IMG/VR virus record: IMGVR_UViG_3300025141_000463
Coordinates: 1-31,505 of that record
DNA: 31,505 nucleotides
Source of the DNA: a virus
Reading direction: 5' to 3' (one strand)
The notes below the pieces were generated by a model, which saw only the letters and a program-made list of their open reading frames with translations, made no database searches and was not told the origin of the DNA. Within the stretch, counting starts at the first letter, position 1. The number at the start of each line of letters is the position of its first letter. A program made the position numbers and the translations under genes. Shown here one piece after another: positions 13,820 through 19,947 of the stretch.

Positions 13820-15549
13820 TGTGTGGAATAGTAGGAATTACTTCTAATGACGACACCTTTGTATCTGAATATCTAAAAATAATAAAACATAGAGGACCAG
13901 ATGGACAAGGTATCTGGAGTGATGGACAGATTACCTTAGGTCATAATCTATTAGCAATTACAGATAAACCCCATTTATCTAAACAACCATATATTACCCC
14001 CAAAGAAAATATTTTAATTTATAATGGAGAAATCTTTAACTATTATGAATTATTAAAAAAATATTCTAATTTTATTCCTAAAACAGATTGTGATACTGAA
14101 TTGCTGGCTTGGGGCCTTGACAATTTAGGTATTGCTTTCTTAAATGAAATAGACTCGATGCATTCACTTGCATACTATGATAAAGAATATAAAAAATTAT
14201 ATTTGTCAATAGACCATGCAGGAATAAAACCTTTATACTATGCACAAATAAAAGAAGGGTTAGTGTTTGGCAGTGAAGTAAAAGGATTAATAGATAAAGT
14301 TCCTAATAGTAATAAAATAGATCCAATGGCAATGTCTTGTTTTTCTTTGTCAGGATTAAATGTAACTAGTCATTCTTTCTTTAGTGGAATTAAAAAAGTA
14401 ATGTCTGGAGAAACATTATGTTATAATTTACACCATAACACATTAAAACAAGTAAAAAGAATTCTTCCACGAGCAACATCAGATTATAAATTTGATCCTT
14501 TTGAATTTAGACACATGATGAATAAAACTGTAAAAATGTGTAGTATAGGAAAAAGAGAAATAGGTGTATTTTTATCTGGGGGCTTAGACTCAAGTGCAAT
14601 AGCATACGAACTAAACAAAATTAAAGGCTCTGCAAGAACATTTACAAACATGATTCATCCAATGCCTAAAATAACTCATGAGGATTTTAATAGTGATCAT
14701 GATTGTGCATTAGAGTTAGCATTAAGAGACAAGTTTAATCATGAAGTAATAAAAATAACTCCTGACATTTACGTTAATAACTGGGACAATGCAGTTTATT
14801 ATATGGAAGAGCCTGTATATAATCTAAGTTTGCCAATGTATAATTACACAAATAAATTTTTATCTGAAAAGGGTATTGTAGTAACTATGGCTGGTGATTT
14901 AGGTGACGAAGTATTAGGAGGATATCCCAAATACTATAAACTAGGAAAACAATTTGGCAATGCTAAACAAGACTGGAGACAAATAGTTAAACAATGGATG
15001 TTTAGATTAAGTGCTCCTTTAAAACTTCCTAAGATGGAATATTCATATGATGATGTTATAGATGAATTAATAAAAACAACATTTCCTGAAAGTTTGCAAG
15101 TAGAAACGGATAATGTTGCTTCATATATGATGTTAGATATTGTTGGACAATGTCCTGAAGAATTTTTTAGAAGAAATGATCGTTATGGTATGCAATATTC
15201 TATGGAAGGGCGATTTCCTCTAGCAACAAAAATGTTTATTAACTATGCTATGTCTATTCATACTAAAGATAAAATAGGTGCAACTGAAGCCGATACAAAA
15301 CTATTACCTAAGATTGCTTATAAAGGATTACTAACAGATAATATTATTAATAAGAAAAAAACAGGATGGACTGCTCCTATTAGAGAATGGCAACAACAAA
15401 ATTTAGATAACAATGTCTTTGAAACAATGTATGAAAACAATTTAAAATTAACAGAACATAAAATTGAAGGCTTAAGACGTCATAACAAAGGAAAAACTCC
15501 TGCCCTAGCTTGTAATGATTGGGCAAGACAATATCAAATGACTTTATAG
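13819..15549 (+). CDS. asnB: Asparagine synthetase (glutamine-hydrolysing)
   Basis: 576 residues, full length. The GTG start is fixed by the essential Cys2 (MCGIVGI), the glutaminase nucleophile exposed after Met removal. Glutaminase motifs: HRGPDG (24-29), YNGEIFN (68-74) and the TDCDTE segment (89-94). Synthetase motifs: the pyrophosphate loop SGGLDSS (253-259) and GDLGDEVLGGY (359-369). It should make asparagine, or amidate another carboxylate, from glutamine and ATP. It lies between portal and scaffold genes as a cargo gene, without its own promoter motif. In phage genomes such enzymes often accompany surface-glycan genes, so the true substrate may be a sugar acid; that is inference. Confidence 0.9.
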   Translation: MCGIVGITSNDDTFVSEYLKIIKHRGPDGQGIWSDGQITLGHNLLAITDKPHLSKQPYITPKENILIYNGEIFNYYELLKKYSNFIPKTDCDTELLAWGLDNLGIAFLNEIDSMHSLAYYDKEYKKLYLSIDHAGIKPLYYAQIKEGLVFGSEVKGLIDKVPNSNKIDPMAMSCFSLSGLNVTSHSFFSGIKKVMSGETLCYNLHHNTLKQVKRILPRATSDYKFDPFEFRHMMNKTVKMCSIGKREIGVFLSGGLDSSAIAYELNKIKGSARTFTNMIHPMPKITHEDFNSDHDCALELALRDKFNHEVIKITPDIYVNNWDNAVYYMEEPVYNLSLPMYNYTNKFLSEKGIVVTMAGDLGDEVLGGYPKYYKLGKQFGNAKQDWRQIVKQWMFRLSAPLKLPKMEYSYDDVIDELIKTTFPESLQVETDNVASYMMLDIVGQCPEEFFRRNDRYGMQYSMEGRFPLATKMFINYAMSIHTKDKIGATEADTKLLPKIAYKGLLTDNIINKKKTGWTAPIREWQQQNLDNNVFETMYENNLKLTEHKIEGLRRHNKGKTPALACNDWARQYQMTL

Positions 15550-15560
15550 TAGTCTTAATG

Positions 15561-15575
15561 CCGTTAAATTAACGG
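15561..15575 (+). terminator. Small hairpin before the scaffold promoter
   Basis: CCGTTA (15561-15566), loop AAT, TAACGG (15570-15575), followed by TTTAT. It lies 12 bases after the asnB stop and 16 bases before a late promoter. Weak terminator or mRNA-end structure. Confidence 0.4.
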
Positions 15576-15590
15576 TTTATGCTCATTTAG

Positions 15591-15598
15591 TATAAATA
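15591..15598 (+). promoter_or_regulatory. T4-type late promoter for scaffold and capsid
   Basis: Exact TATAAATA, 63 bases before the scaffold ATG. No -35 box. It is placed where the most strongly expressed late genes (scaffold, capsid) begin and the transcription unit ends at the strong terminator at 17303. Confidence 0.7.
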
Positions 15599-15661
15599 AC
15601 ATTACATACTGCTATTAGAGGGCAGGTGGTAGAACTCAACCAATAACAAAGAGGTAGATAA

Positions 15662-16372
15662 ATGGACGCAGAGAACACAGCGGTTAAACAACCTGAGCAA
15701 ACTGATGCTCAACCAGAAATAGGTGAAAAGCAGGTAGATACACAAGTATCTGAGAAACAAGATAACACACACTCGCAAGAAGACGTAAATCGTATTGTTG
15801 CAGATAGAGTGGCAAGAGAAAAGTTAAAGTTTGAAAAGAAATATTCAGGCGTTGACTTAGATCTTTACAAAGAGTTAGTAGAAGAAAAAGAAACGCAACG
15901 TCAAACAGATTTGAAAAAGCGTGGGCAGTTCGAAGAAATGTTGAAAGAGCAGGCGGAGAAATTCAATGGCAAAATTCAACAGTATGAAAGCGAACTTACT
16001 TCTATTAAAGTAGACGGTGCACTTCTTAATGAAGCTAGTGGCCAGAAAGCAATTAACCCACAGCAAGTGGTTCAATTGTTAAAAGGTCAACTTAAACTTA
16101 ATGAAGGTGGCACAGTTGATGTAACAGATCAAAATGGACAAGTTAGATATGATGAAAGTGGTAACCCACTAAAAGTGTCTAAGTTGGTAAATGAGTTTCT
16201 CACAGCAAACCCACACTTTGTTACAGCAGGACCAAGTGGTTCTGGAACTGGACAAGGAATAGGCAAGCAAGATAACTTGGTTGACAACGATGTATCAAAA
16301 CTTGATATGAGTAATGCAGAACATCGTAAGCAATATGCAAAAGTAATGCGAGCGAAAGGCATACACATTTAA
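15662..16372 (+). CDS. Capsid scaffold protein
   Basis: 236 residues, directly before the capsid gene. Acidic, Gln-rich N-terminus, a charged coiled coil (about 45-118: EDVNRIVADRVAREKLKFEKK, then the KRGQFEEMLKEQAEKF region) and a flexible Gly/Ser-rich segment before a basic C-terminal helix (HRKQYAKVMRAKGIHI), which usually contacts the capsid protein. This matches the DUF4355-like scaffold layout. No protease domain is present, so scaffold removal would not use an encoded protease. Confidence 0.8.
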   Translation: MDAENTAVKQPEQTDAQPEIGEKQVDTQVSEKQDNTHSQEDVNRIVADRVAREKLKFEKKYSGVDLDLYKELVEEKETQRQTDLKKRGQFEEMLKEQAEKFNGKIQQYESELTSIKVDGALLNEASGQKAINPQQVVQLLKGQLKLNEGGTVDVTDQNGQVRYDESGNPLKVSKLVNEFLTANPHFVTAGPSGSGTGQGIGKQDNLVDNDVSKLDMSNAEHRKQYAKVMRAKGIHI

Positions 16373-16413
16373 GTTTACTGATACTTGCTTATAACAGCTA
16401 AAGGAGACTGAAA

Positions 16414-17259
16414 ATGGCAAATGAAGTAGAAGCGGCGGTAATATCCGAGCTTTATAGTGACATAGTTCAGGCGGCTCAATTCACACTTTCTGAAGGAACT
16501 GTGATTCGACCTCTTGTAAGAAACTATGATAATACCGGAACTCCGGGCCTAGTGGCACAAGTTCCAATTTACCCAGCAATCGCGGCGGCGGCATTAGTAG
16601 ACGGCGACGATATCTCGACAGCAACAGCATTCAACACCACTGAGAAAACAATCACAGCGGCTGAAGTTGGTGCTATGGTAACATTAACTGATTTAGCAGA
16701 CGTAAGTGCAAGTCAAGATGTTGCAAGTGCGATCGGACGTCAGTTAGGTGACGCAATGGCGAAAAAAGTAGACGATGATTTAGCGGCTCTTTTCTCAGGA
16801 TTTTCAAATTCTGTAGGATCAGGCGCGGCAGAAGTTAGCGTTGACTTATTTTTCTCAGCGGCGGCTACATTAAGAAACAACAATGCACCAGGACCATATT
16901 ATGCGGTAGTTCATCCTTACCAAGCATTCAAACTAAAAAGTTTGTTAGCAGGTAACGGTAACACACCAATGAATAATACGGACCTTGCAAACGAAGCCCT
17001 AAGAACAGGATACGTTGGAACAGTTGCAGGAATGCAAATTTTCGAATCATCTTGTGTAACAGGTGACTCAGCAGGTGCTTATGTTGGAGCGGCTTTCTCA
17101 AGAGATGCTTTAGGTATCATGTGGAAGTGGAATGCGAAAATTGAACAACAACGTGACGCAAGTTTAAGAGCTACAGAAATTGTAGGATCTTGTGCTTATG
17201 GTGTTGGTGAAATTATCGACGGCTACGGTGTAGGTATTATGGGTGATGCAAACCTATAA
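16414..17259 (+). CDS. Major capsid protein (HK97-fold)
   Basis: 281 residues with AAAGGAG before the ATG. The N-terminal helix and arm, the ITAAEVGAMVTLTDLADVSAS stretch (77-97), the spine helix (VASAIGRQLGDAMAKKVDDDL) and the A-domain segment YYAVVHPYQAFKLKSLL identify an HK97-fold coat protein of a type common in marine phages. Position between scaffold and terminator supports this. Alanine runs are coded GCG GCG GCG GCA, part of a genome-wide avoidance of GCAGC. Confidence 0.9.
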   Translation: MANEVEAAVISELYSDIVQAAQFTLSEGTVIRPLVRNYDNTGTPGLVAQVPIYPAIAAAALVDGDDISTATAFNTTEKTITAAEVGAMVTLTDLADVSASQDVASAIGRQLGDAMAKKVDDDLAALFSGFSNSVGSGAAEVSVDLFFSAAATLRNNNAPGPYYAVVHPYQAFKLKSLLAGNGNTPMNNTDLANEALRTGYVGTVAGMQIFESSCVTGDSAGAYVGAAFSRDALGIMWKWNAKIEQQRDASLRATEIVGSCAYGVGEIIDGYGVGIMGDANL

Positions 17260-17302
17260 GGTTAGTATAACTTAAAATTGATTTAGTGGTCAATTTATAA
17301 TT

Positions 17303-17339
17303 AAGGGCGGTTCTTTCGCATAGGGATCGCCCTTTTTTT
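17303..17339 (+). terminator. Rho-independent terminator after the capsid gene
   Basis: AAGGGCG (17303-17309) pairs with CGCCCTT (17328-17334) and the arm can extend through GTTC/GGAT with mismatches; seven T follow in total (17333-17339). This is the strongest terminator of the window and isolates the capsid unit from the connector and tail genes. Confidence 0.9.
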
Positions 17340-17387
17340 ATCTACTACTCCGTTTTCCGGTAAATGAAGCTGGTATTACACCAATAC

Positions 17388-17395
17388 GATAAATA
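17388..17395 (+). promoter_or_regulatory. T4-type late promoter for connector and tail genes
   Basis: GATAAATA, 63 bases before the ATG at 17459 and 49 bases after the terminator. The same terminator-then-promoter order recurs elsewhere in the genome. No -35 box. Probably serves 17459 to 27870. Confidence 0.65.
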
Positions 17396-17458
17396 ATACT
17401 ATAAACAAAACTTGGTCGGAGAAGGACTTCGAGCAATTAAAAAGGACAGTATCCTAAT

Positions 17459-17911
17459 ATGCCAACACTAGCAACGATATCAGACATTCAAGAATATGAA
17501 CCAGACATTCAAGATTTTGGTATTCCTGAATTTTCTTCAGAAATAACTAAAGCACAGAATGACGTATTTCGCGACCTGCGTATACGATGGTGGCCTACTT
17601 ATATGATTGGTAAGTATGATATCACAAGATTAACAACAAATGCAAGTGAACCAGATGATGACTTATACACAGCAAGTCAGCTAACTCGAGCCACGTGTTA
17701 TAATGCACTTGGTTTCCATATCTACCCTAAACTGGCTAAATTTGAGCCAGATCAAGATTTGTTTGAAAGAAAAATGGAATTTTACAGACAAGAATACGAG
17801 AGAGAATTAGACCTTGTATTAAGAGATGGTGTAGAGTATGATGCAGATAGTTCTGGAACAGTTGACAACTCCGAAAGAGAACCTACGCATTACCTACGCC
17901 TTAAAAGGTAA
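17459..17911 (+). CDS. Head-tail connector (adaptor) protein
   Basis: 150 residues, first gene after the capsid unit, the usual place of the gp6-like adaptor. Mostly helical, with aromatic-rich helices (FRDLRIRWWPTYMI, ERKMEFYRQEYERELDLVL). Near the C-terminus DADSSGTVDNSE (128-139) fits an EF-hand calcium loop, with Asp128, Asp130, Ser132, Asp136 and Glu139 at ligand positions. It would sit under the portal. Confidence 0.65.
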   Translation: MPTLATISDIQEYEPDIQDFGIPEFSSEITKAQNDVFRDLRIRWWPTYMIGKYDITRLTTNASEPDDDLYTASQLTRATCYNALGFHIYPKLAKFEPDQDLFERKMEFYRQEYERELDLVLRDGVEYDADSSGTVDNSEREPTHYLRLKR

Positions 17912-17916
17912 GGTAA

Positions 17917-18366
17917 ATGTCGAATAGAGAATCTATAACAACAAACATTATTGATGTCTTGAAGGATGTGAGTCCTCCACGCCCAGTATTTGTGACACGA
18001 GAACCATTCGATGTTGACAAACTAGCAATGACACAATTCCCTGCCTTATTAGTAACTTCAGGAAACGAATCAAGAGAAGATCAAGCCATGGGCGGTTATA
18101 GACGTGGCATTATTGAAATTAATATTAGAGGTTTTGTGCGTTCAGATGGCAGGAAAGGGTCTGTTCAATCTGTAGACGAAAAAAGAAATAATTTAATTGA
18201 ACGCATAGAAGAAGCATTGAACACTACTCGGAATAGAGAATTGGCTACTGCCAGAGCGGCTACAACTCACGTAACTTCGGTTGAAATAGTTGAGAGAACT
18301 CCGCCCTTAGGCGAGTTTTCGATGGTTGCAGAAGTGCATTATTCATTTAGCAAAGGAGTAGTATAA
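17917..18366 (+). CDS. Tail terminator or tail completion protein
   Basis: 149 residues, alpha/beta, with a central sheet (FPALLVTSG, RGIIEINIRGFV, VTSVEIVERTPPLGEFSMVAEVHYSF) and flanking helices (ITTNIIDVLKDV, RNNLIERIEEAL). This is the pattern of the gpU/tail terminator group that caps the tail tube and joins head to tail. Position fits. Confidence 0.7.
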   Translation: MSNRESITTNIIDVLKDVSPPRPVFVTREPFDVDKLAMTQFPALLVTSGNESREDQAMGGYRRGIIEINIRGFVRSDGRKGSVQSVDEKRNNLIERIEEALNTTRNRELATARAATTHVTSVEIVERTPPLGEFSMVAEVHYSFSKGVV

Positions 18367-18719
18367 TGGGTGTAACAAAATATACACAAATGATAGATAA
18401 CAACGGTCAGCAAGTTAGTATACAACCTGATCGTGTAGAACGATTTCTTGGTGAGGGTTGGACCATCGTTGGTCAAGAACAACCTAAACCAGAAAAAAAG
18501 TCACGGAAACGCAAAAGCAAAAAAGATAAAATCAGTGCAGATGCCCAAGTGACTTCAACAACATCGGAGGATGAAGTAAAATTATCAGGCGAAGAAACAG
18601 TTAGTGCTGAGGACGAAAAGCCTTGCATTAGTTGTGATGAACCTGATCATTCTTATAATGAATGTTCGGAAGACAACTGGACATTTTCTGACGATGATTT
18701 AGCTAAAAAGGAGAACTAA
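18366..18719 (+). CDS. Linker protein with a CCHC zinc-knuckle-like motif
   Basis: 117 residues between the tail terminator and the tail tube gene. The first 37 residues form a small domain (MGVTKYTQMIDNNGQQ, VERFLGEGWTIVG). Then comes a basic patch (KKSRKRKSKKDK, 44-55) and an acidic linker. Residues 87-100, CISCDEPDHSYNEC, have the exact spacing CX2CX4HX4C of retroviral zinc knuckles, though the usual glycine is missing. Function unknown; nucleic-acid or chaperone binding is possible. Confidence 0.55.
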   Translation: MGVTKYTQMIDNNGQQVSIQPDRVERFLGEGWTIVGQEQPKPEKKSRKRKSKKDKISADAQVTSTTSEDEVKLSGEETVSAEDEKPCISCDEPDHSYNECSEDNWTFSDDDLAKKEN

Positions 18720-18720
18720 A

Positions 18721-19128
18721 ATGGCTACATTTACCGGAGAAAACGGAAAAGTCGATATTACTAGCTCAGACTCAGCTGGTGTTATCACCGTTGCCGAAGT
18801 TCGTTCCTGGACTGTTGAACATTCAAAAGATGTGATTGAAGATACAGTTATGGGCGATGCGGCAAGAACATACCAAAGTGGACTACATCAGTTCACAGGA
18901 TCAATGGAAGTAGTATATGATTCAACTCATTCTACTGCAACAAACGCCTTTGATCCAGCACAAGATGGAGCTCTATCAATAGAGTTTTATCCAGATGGTT
19001 CAACAGGACAGAAGTTTACAGGTTCTGTTATTACTACATCCGTATCAAGAACAGCATCGTATGATGACCTTGTTACGGCAACTGTTAACTTCCAAGGAAC
19101 TGGCGCACTAGCTATCGGTTCGGCGTAA
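18721..19128 (+). CDS. Major tail (tube) protein
   Basis: 135 residues, with AAGGAG before the ATG. It is a beta-rich domain with the tube-protein order: KVDITSSDSAGVITVAEVRSW, a DVIEDTVMG loop, QFTGSMEVVYD, and ALSIEFYPDG then FTGSVITTSVSRTASYDDLVTATVNFQGTG, the last being the typical 'tG...is....s.....v..t.~f.gtG' ending of this family. It would stack in rings along the tape measure. Confidence 0.8.
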   Translation: MATFTGENGKVDITSSDSAGVITVAEVRSWTVEHSKDVIEDTVMGDAARTYQSGLHQFTGSMEVVYDSTHSTATNAFDPAQDGALSIEFYPDGSTGQKFTGSVITTSVSRTASYDDLVTATVNFQGTGALAIGSA

Positions 19129-19130
19129 TT

Positions 19131-19427
19131 GTGTTAACGATTAGGATACTAGGATCCCGTAAGGTGATGAGGAGTCTTGAAAGAGAAAAAGATTCTTTCA
19201 TTACCAGGGTGGCAAATGATATTTTAGGAGTTGCTCGTGGAAAAACTCCTATAGATAAAGGACAGGCAAGACGTGGTTGGCGCCTAGACTCACGCTTCAA
19301 GATGAAGAGTGTTGTCAATCGTGTTCCCTATATTGTCCATTTAGAAGAAGGCCACTCAAAACAAGCACCTAATGGTATAATAGGGCCTACCGTTAGGGAG
19401 ATATCAACAAGGAGATATAAACTATGA
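19131..19427 (+). CDS. HK97 gp10-like head-tail joining protein
   Basis: 98 residues, GTG start two bases after the tube protein stop. The signature 'ARGKTPIDKGQARRGWR' (ending near residue 51) followed by VPYIVHLEEGHSKQAPNGII matches the HK97-gp10 group ('a..~~TPv.tG.lr.sw.....n...Ya..ve.G'). It probably helps tail-to-head joining. Its stop overlaps the chaperone start by 4 bases. Confidence 0.7.
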   Translation: MLTIRILGSRKVMRSLEREKDSFITRVANDILGVARGKTPIDKGQARRGWRLDSRFKMKSVVNRVPYIVHLEEGHSKQAPNGIIGPTVREISTRRYKL

Positions 19428-19762
19428 CCGTAATGAATAACATTACAGGCCACTTCAAAGAAAGACTAGCAGGTGGCTTAAAAAAGATAACTGTTCCCGA
19501 ATGGAAAACAGATATCTATTATAAGGGTGCGTATCCATTTGTTGTTGAAAGTAAAATTATTGCTTTACAACAACAAAATAAAACAGTAGAAGCACTAGTG
19601 GAAAGTCTTATTCTAAAAGCAATGGATCCAGATGGAAAACCAATGTTTACTAGAATGGACAAAAGCACTTTAATGAATGAAGCAGACCCAAGTATATTAC
19701 TAAAGGTTTGTGCAGAGTTAAACAATGCAACTACTGAATACGAGGAACTCGCAAAAAACTAA
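19424..19762 (+). CDS. Tail assembly chaperone, short form (gpG-like)
   Basis: 112 residues between the tube and tape measure genes. The pattern KITVPEWKTDIYYKGAYPFVVES, MDPDGKPMFTRMDKSTLMNEADPSILLKV is that of gpG-type tail chaperones. The gene ends GCA AAA AAC TAA; the heptamer A AAA AAC in the zero frame is an efficient -1 slippery site placed directly on the stop. It would coat the tape measure before tube assembly. Confidence 0.8.
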   Translation: MTVMNNITGHFKERLAGGLKKITVPEWKTDIYYKGAYPFVVESKIIALQQQNKTVEALVESLILKAMDPDGKPMFTRMDKSTLMNEADPSILLKVCAELNNATTEYEELAKN

Positions 19763-19947
19763 AGGAGGACACTGAACTCCAGCTAATGTTTCGAATTGCT
19801 GAGACATTGCACAAAAGCATTGAAGAAGTAATGCAACTCAGTGTCCTAGAAATCAGGATGTGGTATGAGTGGTTTAAACTACAACATGATAAAAGCAAGG
19901 AGACTATAAAAGGTGGCAACACAAATCGTAGAAATCCGCGCCGTTGA
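19424..19947 (+). CDS. Tail assembly chaperone, frameshifted long form (gpGT-like)
   Basis: A -1 shift at A AAA AAC (19753-19759) resumes with CTA at 19759 and runs to TGA at 19945-19947, adding about 62 residues (LKEDTELQLMFRIAETLHKS onward, then LEIRMWYEWFKLQ). The sequence 'RIAe.L..s.eev..lsv.Ei..W..w' is typical of the T domain that binds the tail tube. The extension overlaps the tape measure start by 35 bases. A short hairpin GGAG/CTCC (19764-19767 with 19777-19780) lies 4 bases past the slip site. The frame, motif and gene position agree, but the ribosomal event itself is inferred. Confidence 0.8.
19753..19759 (+). promoter_or_regulatory. -1 ribosomal frameshift site A AAA AAC
   Basis: Canonical X XXY YYZ heptamer in the right frame, followed at once by the zero-frame stop TAA (19760-19762). 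It sets the ratio of gpG-like to gpGT-like chaperones. Confidence 0.85.

Noticed and set aside
15591-15598. TATAAATA read as an ordinary sigma70 -10 box
   Set aside because: No TTGACA-like box lies 16-18 bases upstream at this or the other NATAAATA sites checked, while the two real sigma70 promoters here have clear -35 boxes.
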